Source: Glutamicibacter halophytocola (lineage in GTDB: Bacteria; Actinomycetota; Actinomycetes; Actinomycetales; Micrococcaceae). From it: DNA of 64,000 nucleotides. Position 1 is the stretch's first letter. Every line of letters begins with the position of its first letter. The position numbers were made by a program, and so were the translations under genes. Below, piece after piece: positions 36,285-46,663 of the stretch. The stretch is taken from contig NZ_CP012750.1 in assembly GCF_001302565.1 (NCBI RefSeq), forward strand, positions 3,224,001 through 3,288,000, in the 5' to 3' direction. The notes under the pieces were generated by a model. It searched no databases. It saw nothing but the letters and a program-made list of their open reading frames with translations, and was not told the origin of the DNA.

Positions 36285-37739
36285 CTAGCCCTGGGGCATC
36301 GGCCGATCGCCGGCCTGGCCGGGCTGCTCGGCGATGATTTGCACTTCCAGTCCCTGCTGGTCGTAGAGCTTGCCGCCCACGAGGTGATCGCCGTCGGCCA
36401 GCCCCTCAAGCTGGTGCTTGTAGACGGAACGCTGCGAGGTTTCCTTCTTGCCCCAGTTCAGCTCGTTGAAGATGATGTTCAGCAGCACGGCCATGATCGT
36501 CGCCGAGGAAATGCTCGATTGGAAAATCGTGCCCACCCAGGCGGGGAAGGCGGCATAGAAGTCGGGCTTGACCATCGGGATGCAGCCAAAGGCCAGCGAG
36601 GTCGCGATGATCAGCATGTTCATGTTGTCCTCCTTGGCCTTGGCCAGGGTGCGGATGCCGGCAGCGGCGACCGAGCCGAAGAGCACCACGCCGGCGCCGC
36701 CGAGCACCGGCTGCGGGATCGAGGCGATGACGCGGCCAAGCACCGGCAGCAGGCCCAGGACCACGAGGATGCCGCCACCGGCAGCGACCACAAAGCGGCT
36801 TTTCACCCCGGTGATCGCGACCAGGCCGACATTCTGCGCGAAGGCCGACTGGGTGAAGGTATTGAAGATCGGGCCGACCGCCGAGGAGAGCATGTCGGCG
36901 CGCAGGCCGTTGGCGATGCGGCGCGAATCCACCTTGGAGCCGGTGATTTCGGCGACCGCGAGCATGTCGGCGGTGGTCTCGGTGTAGGTCACCAGGATGA
37001 CGATCATCATCGAGATGATGGCGCTGACTTCGAAGACCGGTGCGCCAAAGGCGAAGGGCGCCGGCACCGCGAAGATCTCGCCGGCGAGCGCCTGCGAGAA
37101 GTCGGCCATGCCCATGAGAACGGCCACCAGGGTGCCCAGGGCGATGGAGAGCAGGATCGAGAGGCGCGAGAAGGCGGCCACCCCGGACTTGGACAAGGCC
37201 AGCAGGATCAGCAGGGTGATCGCGGCCAGGGCGATGTTTTTCATCGACCCGTAGCTATCGCCGGCGGCCGACCCGCCCATGGCCCAATCCGCGGTGACCG
37301 GGAAGAGCGAGACGCCGATGATGGTGATGACCACGCCGGTGACCACCGGCGGGAAGAAGCGCAGCAGCTTGGCGAAGAACGGGGCGATCAGGATGCCGAT
37401 CGCGCCCGAGGCGAGCACCGCGCCAAAAACCGCGGGCATCCCCCCGCCGCCATTGAGGATGGCGATCATGGTGGCCACCCCGGAGAAGGACGTGCCCTGC
37501 ACCAGCGGCAGCTGGGCGCCGAAGAACGGGATGCCCAGGGTCTGCAGGATCGTGGCCAGGCCGCCGATGAACAGGCAGCAGGCCACCAGCACGCCCATCT
37601 GCGCGGTGTCCATGCCGGCCGCCCCGCCCATGACCAGCGGCGGGGCGATGATTCCGCCGTACATGGTCAGCACGTGCTGGAAGCCGTAGGCCACGGTGCG
37701 GCCGGGGCTCAGGCGTTCGTCTTCGGGTCTGGTGCTCAT
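36285..37739 (-). CDS. pbuX: NCS2-family xanthine/uracil-type permease
   Basis: This 484-aa nucleobase:cation symporter is of the UraA/PbuX/UacT branch, distinct from the AzgA-type carrier in this window. It starts at 37739 (MSTRPEDERLSPG), with AGAGGA 8 bases upstream. Family features include YGFQHVLTMYGGIIAPPLVM, PLVQGTSFSGVATMIAI, and in the second half VGLVAITGVKSRFVVAAGG. Xanthine or uric acid is the likeliest substrate given the xdh genes elsewhere in the window, but uracil cannot be excluded. Confidence 0.82.
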   Translation of the reverse strand: MSTRPEDERLSPGRTVAYGFQHVLTMYGGIIAPPLVMGGAAGMDTAQMGVLVACCLFIGGLATILQTLGIPFFGAQLPLVQGTSFSGVATMIAILNGGGGMPAVFGAVLASGAIGILIAPFFAKLLRFFPPVVTGVVITIIGVSLFPVTADWAMGGSAAGDSYGSMKNIALAAITLLILLALSKSGVAAFSRLSILLSIALGTLVAVLMGMADFSQALAGEIFAVPAPFAFGAPVFEVSAIISMMIVILVTYTETTADMLAVAEITGSKVDSRRIANGLRADMLSSAVGPIFNTFTQSAFAQNVGLVAITGVKSRFVVAAGGGILVVLGLLPVLGRVIASIPQPVLGGAGVVLFGSVAAAGIRTLAKAKEDNMNMLIIATSLAFGCIPMVKPDFYAAFPAWVGTIFQSSISSATIMAVLLNIIFNELNWGKKETSQRSVYKHQLEGLADGDHLVGGKLYDQQGLEVQIIAEQPGQAGDRPMPQG

Positions 37740-37770
37740 GGGGAAAATCCTCTGCGGTGGACTGCAAATT

Positions 37771-37798
37771 GGCGCATCCCGCGTTGCCGGGATGCGCC
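37771..37798 (-). terminator. Hairpin between the YdeP-type gene and the permease gene
   Basis: An 11-bp perfect stem (37771-37781 with 37788-37798, GGCGCATCCCG / CGGGATGCGCC). On the minus strand it is followed by AATTTGC, a weak T-tract. It probably separates the fdhD-ydeP transcript from the permease gene. Confidence 0.6.
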
Positions 37799-37831
37799 CC
37801 GCCCTCAATTCTCCCGCATGAGCCCGATAGA

Positions 37832-40153
<2,322 letters not shown>

Positions 40154-40210
40154 GAAACCCTCCTGGTGGTGGCGCGACCGGTACTGATATCCAGCTCACA
40201 TATTACAAGG

Positions 40211-41041
40211 CTACGCCTTATTGATCCGATGCGCATGTGTATAAATGTTCACGCTGTGCTTGCGCGAAAAAGCCGCCAGCGTCAGGCCCGTCTCATCCGC
40301 CAGATCCACGGCCAGGGAGGAAGGCGCGCTGACCGCGGTGAGCAGCGGAATTCCGGCCATCGCCGCCTTCTGCACCAGTTCGAAGGAGGCGCGTCCGGAA
40401 ACCTGCAGCACCGTATCCTTCAGCGGCAGCATTCCGGAGCGCAACGCCGCCCCAATCACCTTGTCCACCGCATTATGCCGCCCCACGTCCTCGCGCAGGA
40501 TCAGCAATTCGCCGGCGGTGGAAAACAGCCCCGCCGCGTGCACTCCCCCGGTGGAAGAGAACAGCTTCTGCGACTCGCGCAGGGTGTCGGGCAAATCCAG
40601 CAAGGTCTCCAGTTCGATCGACCCGGCCGAGGCATCCAGCTCGAACCCGGCCTTCTTGCGCACCTCGTCAATCGAGTTGGTGCCGCAGATCCCGCAGGCC
40701 GAACTGGTCACCACATTGCGCGCCTTCGCCGCATCCGGGGGCGTGGCCCCGGGACCCAGCTGCACCTCGATGACATTGAAGGTCTGGTTGCCTTCCTCAT
40801 CGGTGCCCGCGCAGTAGCGCAGGGAAAGCAGCTGCTCGGAGGCCCGGATCACGCCCTCGCCCACAAGGAACCCGGCGACCATGTCGAAATCGTCGCCCGG
40901 GGTGCGCATCGAGGTGGTGTACGAGGTATGCCCGAAACGGATTTCCAGCGGTTCCTCGCCGGCCAGTTTCTCCTCGCGCGGGCGCCAGCCGCCCTCTCGC
41001 GTGGCGCGAATAACCCGGCGGCGAACGATCTTACGGCCCAT
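40211..41041 (-). CDS. fdhD: Sulfurtransferase FdhD (formate dehydrogenase accessory protein)
   Basis: The 276-aa protein transfers sulfur from a cysteine desulfurase to the molybdenum cofactor of FDH-type enzymes. The functional cysteines are in SACGICGTNSI. Other family stretches are STGGVHAAGLF, LREDVGRHNAVDKVIGAAL and VSGRASFELVQKA. The start at 41041 (MGRKIVRRRVI) follows AAGGAG by 8-9 bases; an upstream ATG at 41155 gives an unlikely extension. It forms an operon with the YdeP-type gene, which is its probable client. Confidence 0.92.
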   Translation of the reverse strand: MGRKIVRRRVIRATREGGWRPREEKLAGEEPLEIRFGHTSYTTSMRTPGDDFDMVAGFLVGEGVIRASEQLLSLRYCAGTDEEGNQTFNVIEVQLGPGATPPDAAKARNVVTSSACGICGTNSIDEVRKKAGFELDASAGSIELETLLDLPDTLRESQKLFSSTGGVHAAGLFSTAGELLILREDVGRHNAVDKVIGAALRSGMLPLKDTVLQVSGRASFELVQKAAMAGIPLLTAVSAPSSLAVDLADETGLTLAAFSRKHSVNIYTHAHRINKA

Positions 41042-41151
41042 CTTGGCTGCTCCTTGCGGTGCTTCTTGTTGCTCTGGCCAATACTCGCACACCACAGGCG
41101 AAAACGCAGTGCCCGATGTCCCTGGAGGCCGCAAATCAGCCCGGCAACTGT

Positions 41152-42801
41152 TCACTGGCCGCTGCGAACTCCCGTTGCCGTTTTTTCCTTGTAGGCCGCC
41201 AGCGGCAGCCGGGTGTCGTTCCTGAGCTCCTTGACCAGCGACATGCCCAGCAGCGTCACAATGACCGTAAACGGAACGGCCGACAAGATGGCCGCTTGCT
41301 GCAGCGCTTCCAGGCCACCGACCAGGAGGAGCACGATTGCGCAGACTCCGGTCAGCAGCCCCCAGATGGTCAGGATCGGGCGCTTCGGGTACATATTTCC
41401 GCCTGATGTCAAGGTCCCCAGCACGTAGGTATTGGAATCTGCACCGGTGATGAAGAAGAGCACCACGAGGATCACCGTGAATGCAGAGGTCACTGCCGGC
41501 AAGGGCAGCTCGGCCAGCATCGCGAAGAAGGTGCTATTGGTATCGGCGAGGGTGGCCTGGCCAATGCCGGAGGAACCGTGCATTTCCTGGTGCATCGAGG
41601 TTCCGCCGAAGATGCTGAACCAGATGCTGAAGACCAGCGATGGAACACCCATCACGGCAATCACGAACTCGCGGATGGTGCGGCCCTTGGAAATACGCGC
41701 CAGGAAAATGCCGACGAAGGCTCCCCAGCTCAGCCACCAGGCCATCATGAAGTAGGTCCACCACTGCATCCACTGCAGGTCCTCGGCGTTTGACGGCGTC
41801 AGCAGCGCCACCGCAGGGAATTCCGCCAGGAACTGGCCCATGGACCGGAAATAGATATTGCTGATGAATCCGGATGGACCGGAGATGAAGACGAAGATCC
41901 CGATCAGGGCGGCACCAATCATGGTGCCCTGGCTCAGCCACTTGATGCCCTTGCCCACCCCGGACAGGGCGGAGAGGGTGAAGATGATCGTCACGCCAGC
42001 GATGATGACGATCTTGACGAAGATGTCCGTGGGAATGCCGAACAACCGGTTGAATCCCTCGGCGATTTGCGATGCACCCAGCCCGAGGGACGTCGTCGTG
42101 CCAAAGAGCGTTGCCAGAACAGTGAAAACGTCGATGGTCTTGCCCAGCGCGCCATCCATTGACTTGCCCAGGATCGGGCGCAGCATCACCGAGACCAGCC
42201 CCGAATTTCCGCGGCGGTGGGTCGAGTAGGCAATGGCCAGGCCGAAGACCCCGAAGAGCGCCCACGCGTTCGGTCCCCAGTCGAAGTAGGAGAATTGCAA
42301 CGCAAGAACCGCCGCATCCATGGTCCCTGGCTCGGCCCGGTTGTGCGGCGGATCCATGAAGTGGCTCATGGGTTCTGCCGCGCCATAGCTGATCAATCCA
42401 ATGCCCATGACCGCTCCGAGGATCATGGCGATCCACGCCCAGGTGGAGAATTCGGGACGATCATGGTCTTTGCCCAGCCTGATTCCACCGTAGCGCGAGA
42501 AGCCCAGGAACAGCATCAAGAAGATGCATCCGAGCGTGACCACCAGGTAGCTCCAGCCGATGTATTGCGCAAACCACGAGGAAGCGTCGGACATCAGGCC
42601 GTTGAGCTGTTCCGGGGCAATCGCTGCCCACAACACGAACGCAACAACTAGCAGCAGCGAAATAGCCAATACGCTGCCCGGGCCATGGAGTTTCTGATAG
42701 ACCTTCTTGGAGTCGGCCGAACTCGAAGCATGGTGCAATTCGCCACCGGTGAGGGTTGGCCCGCCCACCGGCCCCTGATTGCGGTTCGTGTCGATATTCA
42801 T
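41152..42801 (-). CDS. BCCT-family transporter (betaine/carnitine/choline type)
   Basis: The 549-aa, 12-helix carrier imports zwitterionic quaternary ammonium compounds, usually with Na+ or H+. Family features include AWIAMILGAVMGIGLISYGA, FDWGPNAWALFGVFGLAIAY (the conserved W-x-x-x-W-A region) and WTYFMMAWWLSWGAFVGIFL in the substrate-binding helix. AAGGAA precedes the ATG. It follows the SnoaL-flavin reductase gene after 44 bases on the same strand, inside a GntR-controlled catabolic cluster. It is therefore more likely a nutrient importer than an osmoprotection system; no long osmosensing tail is present. Confidence 0.88.
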   Translation of the reverse strand: MNIDTNRNQGPVGGPTLTGGELHHASSSADSKKVYQKLHGPGSVLAISLLLVVAFVLWAAIAPEQLNGLMSDASSWFAQYIGWSYLVVTLGCIFLMLFLGFSRYGGIRLGKDHDRPEFSTWAWIAMILGAVMGIGLISYGAAEPMSHFMDPPHNRAEPGTMDAAVLALQFSYFDWGPNAWALFGVFGLAIAYSTHRRGNSGLVSVMLRPILGKSMDGALGKTIDVFTVLATLFGTTTSLGLGASQIAEGFNRLFGIPTDIFVKIVIIAGVTIIFTLSALSGVGKGIKWLSQGTMIGAALIGIFVFISGPSGFISNIYFRSMGQFLAEFPAVALLTPSNAEDLQWMQWWTYFMMAWWLSWGAFVGIFLARISKGRTIREFVIAVMGVPSLVFSIWFSIFGGTSMHQEMHGSSGIGQATLADTNSTFFAMLAELPLPAVTSAFTVILVVLFFITGADSNTYVLGTLTSGGNMYPKRPILTIWGLLTGVCAIVLLLVGGLEALQQAAILSAVPFTVIVTLLGMSLVKELRNDTRLPLAAYKEKTATGVRSGQ

Positions 42802-42845
42802 TTCCTTGAATTCCTTAGCAATAGTGGAACCTGCTTGCGGCTGGC

Positions 42846-43820
42846 TTAGAGTGCTTGCAATTCTGCGCCGTCGAAGAATCGGCCGGCCTTGTAGATCATC
42901 GGTTCGATGTCCGCGACTTCCGAGTGCTTGACCTTCGCAATGAATACGGTGTGGGTCTTGGCCTGGAAGCGCTCCTTGATTTCGGCCTCGATCGACGCAG
43001 CGGAACCGTCGAGCATCGGAGTGCCGTTCGGTCCTTCGTGCCAGGCCAGGTTCGCGAATTTGTCGTCCGCCTTGGAGGCGAAGGTGCCCACGGTTTCACG
43101 CTGTTCGTTGCTCATGATGTTGATACCCAAGTGCGTTGACTTGAACAGCGAAGCGTAGGTGCTCGTCGTCTTCTGGACGCATACCAATACCAGTGGCGGC
43201 TCCAGGGAGACCGAGACGTAGGAATTCGCGGCCAGCCCTCGCGGTGCGCCGTTTTCGTCTTTTGTGGTCACCACGGTGACGCCGGTGATGAACTGCCGGT
43301 TGAACCCCTTGAGCTCCTCCAAGTTCGGAACCCCGCTCAGATCGTCAACGACGATTCCGTCGTCCGGCGTTTCAAACGCCGATTTGAGCGATGGGACTCC
43401 CACGTCTTCCAGCAATTCGCTCTGGTCCCACGTGACTTGCTCGGAGATGACCTTCCCGTCCTGGAATTTCAAGAGATTCGAACCCCGCGTTTCCACGCTG
43501 TGGCCGGTGGCCGGCACACCCTGCAAGGCCCTGGTGAAGGTTCCTTTCGTCCGCCAGAATACGGCGATGGACTGTTCCGCGTCGTCGACAAGCAAGTGGT
43601 CGATCGTCGTAACCAGGTCGGGGAATGCCTCGCGCACTGCCAAAATGTCTTCTTTCAGGGACTGGGCAGTCGAGACTTTCTTGGATTTGTTGCTGACTCG
43701 CTGGTAATCGGCGTGGAGGATCTCATCGAGCGAATCCACGTTGCCGTGGTCCCATGCTGCTTCCCATGAGGCGACGAGAGCATTCTTGACTTGCTGGAGT
43801 GAAAGTTGTGTTTGTTGCAT
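42846..43820 (-). CDS. Fusion of SnoaL-like domain and HpaC-type flavin reductase
   Basis: In this 324-aa protein the N-terminal half (about 1-140; LVASWEAAWDHGNVDSLDEI, FWRTKGTF) is a SnoaL/NTF2-like domain. The C-terminal half (about 160-315) is an FMN-binding split-barrel reductase (FNRQFITGVTVVTTKD, GLAANSYVSVSLEPPLVLVC, NIMSNEQRE, FVAKVKHSEV-like end). Flavin reductases of this type supply FMNH2 to luciferase-like oxygenases, and one lies at the far end of this cluster. The SnoaL part could act on a ring-opened or cyclised intermediate. The start at 43820 is preferred because a TTGACT-16-TAGCAT promoter ends 7 bases before it, predicting a leaderless transcript. Confidence 0.82.
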   Translation of the reverse strand: MQQTQLSLQQVKNALVASWEAAWDHGNVDSLDEILHADYQRVSNKSKKVSTAQSLKEDILAVREAFPDLVTTIDHLLVDDAEQSIAVFWRTKGTFTRALQGVPATGHSVETRGSNLLKFQDGKVISEQVTWDQSELLEDVGVPSLKSAFETPDDGIVVDDLSGVPNLEELKGFNRQFITGVTVVTTKDENGAPRGLAANSYVSVSLEPPLVLVCVQKTTSTYASLFKSTHLGINIMSNEQRETVGTFASKADDKFANLAWHEGPNGTPMLDGSAASIEAEIKERFQAKTHTVFIAKVKHSEVADIEPMIYKAGRFFDGAELQAL

Positions 43821-43824
43821 GCAA
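43815..43824. promoter_or_regulatory. GntR-type operator copy at the flavin reductase start
   Basis: The perfect palindrome TTGCATGCAA (43815-43824) covers the start codon and predicted transcription start of the SnoaL-flavin reductase gene. It matches the core of the two arms found at the gntR start, so it is probably a third binding site for the same regulator. Confidence 0.6.
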
Positions 43825-43827
43825 GAA

Positions 43828-43855
43828 ATGCTAGCAAAGCATGTGACATAGTCAA
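43828..43855 (-). promoter_or_regulatory. Promoter of the flavin reductase-BCCT arm
   Basis: Minus-strand -35 TTGACT (43850-43855) and -10 TAGCAT (43828-43833) with a 16-bp spacer. The start would fall on or next to the ATG at 43820, giving a leaderless message overlapping the operator palindrome. Confidence 0.6.
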
Positions 43856-43897
43856 CAGATTTCCAGAAATCTTTAAAAATTCGTGAATTGTCAGGAA

Positions 43898-43946
43898 TCT
43901 CTTGCATACATGATCAACTGTGGATATGGTTCTTGTATGCAAGAGA
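43898..43946. promoter_or_regulatory. 13-bp inverted repeat, likely GntR operator
   Basis: TCTCTTGCATACA (43898-43910) and TGTATGCAAGAGA (43934-43946) are exact reverse complements, 23 bases apart. The right arm contains the gntR start codon. Each arm holds a TTGYATGCAA-like half of the type bound by FadR/FCD-family GntR proteins, so autoregulation is likely. Confidence 0.75.
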
Positions 43947-44632
43947 GTTCAGTGATTGAAACCAGCCAAGACAATGCAGTTGACCTGCCGCTGCTAAGCA
44001 GGTTGCGCCAAATGATCGTCACCGGCGCAGTATTGCCTGGCGACCTGCTGGCAGAGACGGCCCTGGCCCAGGAGTTCTCGGTCAGTCGAACTCCGATTCG
44101 CGAGGCCCTGAAACAGCTGGAACGCGAAGGACTCGTGGAAGTGCGCTCCAGGGTCGGAACATTCGTCAGAAAACCCACTCAACGGGAAATCAACGAAATG
44201 TTTGCCTTGAAGGAGTCTTTTGAAGGACTCGCCGCCGGGCTGATGGCCCGGCGCGGCCCGGTGCCTGAACTCGAGCATCTCAAAGACAACGTCGAGCAAA
44301 GCCAGCTCGCGGTCAAGCGGGGAGACACCGAGGCGTACTCGCGCCTCGTGCACGATTTCCACAGCACCCTGGTGGCTGGAGCCGACAACAGGAAGCTTTC
44401 CGAGCACTACGACCTGCTGATGAATCAGCTGGCCTATCAGCGCATTGTCTCGCAGACCCTGAGCCAGCCGGGGCGTCTGCAGAATTCTGCCAGCGAGCAT
44501 CAGGCAATCATTGATGCCATCTGCTCAAAAGACCCGTTGGCCGCTGAACTCGTCATGCGCCGCCATGTGGCCGCCTCAAGCCAATTAGCAACCATCGCCG
44601 CCTTCAAAGAGGACAAGGCCCCCAAGGGCTAG
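43937..44632 (+). CDS. GntR-family transcriptional regulator (FCD subfamily)
   Basis: The 231-aa regulator has an N-terminal winged helix-turn-helix (about 10-75; LAQEFSVSRTPIREALKQLE, VEVRSRVGTFVRKP). A C-terminal FCD ligand domain (about 85-215) shows LKESFEGLAAGLMARRG, FHSTLVAGADNRKL and SEHQAIIDAICSKDPLAAEL; its conserved D/H residues usually coordinate a metal that helps bind a carboxylate effector. The start at 43937 puts the ATG inside the operator repeat. It is the first gene of the plus-strand arm and divergent from the flavin reductase gene, so it likely controls both. Confidence 0.88.
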   Translation: MQESSVIETSQDNAVDLPLLSRLRQMIVTGAVLPGDLLAETALAQEFSVSRTPIREALKQLEREGLVEVRSRVGTFVRKPTQREINEMFALKESFEGLAAGLMARRGPVPELEHLKDNVEQSQLAVKRGDTEAYSRLVHDFHSTLVAGADNRKLSEHYDLLMNQLAYQRIVSQTLSQPGRLQNSASEHQAIIDAICSKDPLAAELVMRRHVAASSQLATIAAFKEDKAPKG

Positions 44633-44668
44633 CGGCCGACGCCGATCTCCAGACGAAAGAAGATCCAG

Positions 44669-45328
44669 ATGAACCCTCCCTTGATCGTTTCCAGCGACCT
44701 GAGCACCCGTTCGACACTCGCTGGCTACTCGGATATTGCCGCAGCGACCGGACTGCGCAAATTATCGAGCACCGTTGAAGAAGTGCCGCACGAAAATTTG
44801 GGGACCATCACCCGGGCCACCGCCATGGCGGTCATTGCGAACCCATGGCTGGGCACCGGTCCGGATCATGATCTGTCCGAGCGCACCGAAGCCATTGCAC
44901 CGCTGCTGGCCAAGCTGATTTCCGACCGCCTGCTGGAGGCCCTGGGCGGGGTGGAGAAAGTCGAGGCCTTTGGCAAGGCCGCCCTGGTCGGCAGCGACGG
45001 CGAACTGGAGCATGCCGGAGCGCTGATCCACACCCCCTACTTCGGCAACCTGCTGCGCGAAGCCCTGGGCGGAACCTCCATCATCTGCTTCGCCGACGGA
45101 CGCGGCGTCCCCGGGGAAACACTGCGCGTGCCGATGTGGCACAAGAACGCTGCGGCCACCCGCACCCACTACCAGACCATGGACCTGTTCCTGCCCGATG
45201 CCCCGCACGCCGGGGAAATCGCGGTGATTGCCGCAGCCTCCAGCGGACCGCGGCCCCATGCCCGCATCGGAGATCGAACCACCGATCGCCCGGTAACTTC
45301 CGAAATCCTGAAGGGAATCCAACTATGA
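44669..45328 (+). CDS. AA_synth-family protein, first copy
   Basis: The 219-aa protein resembles the family named amino acid synthesis protein (AA_synth), whose chemistry is not settled. Family landmarks are ENLGTITRATAMAVIANPWL, VEAFGKAALVGSDGELEHAG and PDAPHAGEIAVIAAASSGPR. Compared with the next gene it has about 35 extra N-terminal residues and is clearly diverged, so the two may form a heteromer or work in sequence. An AAAGAAGA site precedes the ATG. Its stop overlaps the next start as ATGA. Confidence 0.75.
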   Translation: MNPPLIVSSDLSTRSTLAGYSDIAAATGLRKLSSTVEEVPHENLGTITRATAMAVIANPWLGTGPDHDLSERTEAIAPLLAKLISDRLLEALGGVEKVEAFGKAALVGSDGELEHAGALIHTPYFGNLLREALGGTSIICFADGRGVPGETLRVPMWHKNAAATRTHYQTMDLFLPDAPHAGEIAVIAAASSGPRPHARIGDRTTDRPVTSEILKGIQL

Positions 45329-45876
45329 ACTACCGCAAGCTAGTGACCATCGTCGAGGAAATCGCCACCGAAGGCGGACGCCCGGTTGATCCCGTGGCCA
45401 AGGTGGCCATTGTCGCCGCCGTGTTCGACAACCCCTGGGCCGGACAGGGCTTCGTCGAGGACCTGAACGAAGGCATCGATGCGGTCGCTTCAGAACTCGG
45501 CGCGCTGCTGGCCCCACGGGTAATCGAAGCCCTGGGCGCACCGCTCGAAGCCTACGGCAAGGCCGCCATTGTGGGCCTGGAGGGCGAAATCGAGCACGGT
45601 TCGGCGCTAATCCACACCCTGAAGTTCGGCAACCACTTCCGCGACGCGGCCAACGCCACCACCCTGCTTCCGGCAGTGGAGAAGCGCGGGCCAGCCGGGG
45701 TGCAGTTCGACATCCCGCTCAAGCATTTCACCGATGCGACCATCCGCTCGCACCACCAGAGCGTGGAAGTGAAGGTCTCCGATGCCCCGCATCCAGGCGA
45801 GATCCTGATCGCACTGGCTGCCGCCACCCGTGGCCGTCCGCAACAACGACTGGCCCCGCTGTCCACCGAACAGTAG
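45325..45876 (+). CDS. AA_synth-family protein, second copy
   Basis: The 183-aa protein is a typical-length AA_synth member: MNYRKLVTIVEEIATEGGRP at the start, then VAAVFDNPWAGQGFVEDLNE, AYGKAAIVGLEGEIEHGSAL and DAPHPGEILIALAAATRGRP. It is translationally coupled to the first copy through ATGA. Members of this family often lie in catabolic clusters beside luciferase-like oxygenases, amidases and aldehyde dehydrogenases, which suggests action on an amide or semialdehyde intermediate, but this is inference. Confidence 0.8.
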   Translation: MNYRKLVTIVEEIATEGGRPVDPVAKVAIVAAVFDNPWAGQGFVEDLNEGIDAVASELGALLAPRVIEALGAPLEAYGKAAIVGLEGEIEHGSALIHTLKFGNHFRDAANATTLLPAVEKRGPAGVQFDIPLKHFTDATIRSHHQSVEVKVSDAPHPGEILIALAAATRGRPQQRLAPLSTEQ

Positions 45877-45910
45877 CCCCCAGCAGCATTCGAAACGGAG
45901 CGAAGCACCC

Positions 45911-46663
45911 ATGACAAGCACCGAGCGCCCGCAGGTAGTCCTGCTGCACGGAGTGGGCTTGGACCACACCATGTGGCAGCCCCTGCGCGAGCACCTGTCG
46001 CACGAGACCGTGGCCCTGGATCTTCCGGGGCACGGCGGGCAGCCGCCCCTGCGCACCGAGCAGGACCTGGCGAGCCTGGCGGCCGATGTGCTGGCGCGCC
46101 TGGACACCCGGGCCCCGGTGCACCTGGTCGGCTTCTCGCTCGGCGCGCTGATCGCCCAGCATCTGGCACGCTTCGCTCCGCAGCGGGTGCGCACCCTGAC
46201 CGCGGTCAATTCGGTCTGCCGGCGCACCGCAGACGAGGCTGCCGCCGTGGAACAGCGACTGGCCACCGCCGGCACGGACTTCGCCCAGGGCATCGACCGC
46301 GCCATCCAGCGCTGGTTCCCGGCAGGGGAAACCGCGGTGGACCAGCGGATCATCGAGGCCACGCGGCAGACCCTGGCCGGCAATGACGTCGAATCCTATG
46401 TGCATGCCTATGCGGTCTTCGCCCGCGGCGACCGCGAGATCGCAGGCGAGTTGTCCGGCATTATCCAGCCGGCCCTGGCCATCACCGGGGAACTGGATCC
46501 CGGATCCACCCCGCAGATGTCCCGCCGGCTCGCCGAGTCCATCCCCGACTGCCGGCTGCGCATCATCCCCGGGGCCAGGCACATGCTCCCGGTGGAGAAT
46601 CCGATGGCACTGGCCGGCGAATTGAACAAATTTTTCAGCGACAATGAAGGGAATCAGGCATGA
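45911..46663 (+). CDS. Alpha/beta-fold hydrolase
   Basis: The 250-aa hydrolase has the oxyanion region VVLLHGVGLDHTMWQPL and the nucleophile elbow VGFSLGALIAQH (serine in G-x-S-x-G). A late aspartate lies in GELDPGSTP, and a catalytic histidine in GARHMLPVENP. The start at 45911 fits the family; the longer open frame upstream overlaps the preceding gene. Its stop overlaps the aldehyde dehydrogenase start as ATGA. In the trigonelline pathway a hydrolase of this class cleaves the N-formyl enamine after ring opening; an equivalent step is plausible here. Confidence 0.87.
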   Translation: MTSTERPQVVLLHGVGLDHTMWQPLREHLSHETVALDLPGHGGQPPLRTEQDLASLAADVLARLDTRAPVHLVGFSLGALIAQHLARFAPQRVRTLTAVNSVCRRTADEAAAVEQRLATAGTDFAQGIDRAIQRWFPAGETAVDQRIIEATRQTLAGNDVESYVHAYAVFARGDREIAGELSGIIQPALAITGELDPGSTPQMSRRLAESIPDCRLRIIPGARHMLPVENPMALAGELNKFFSDNEGNQA

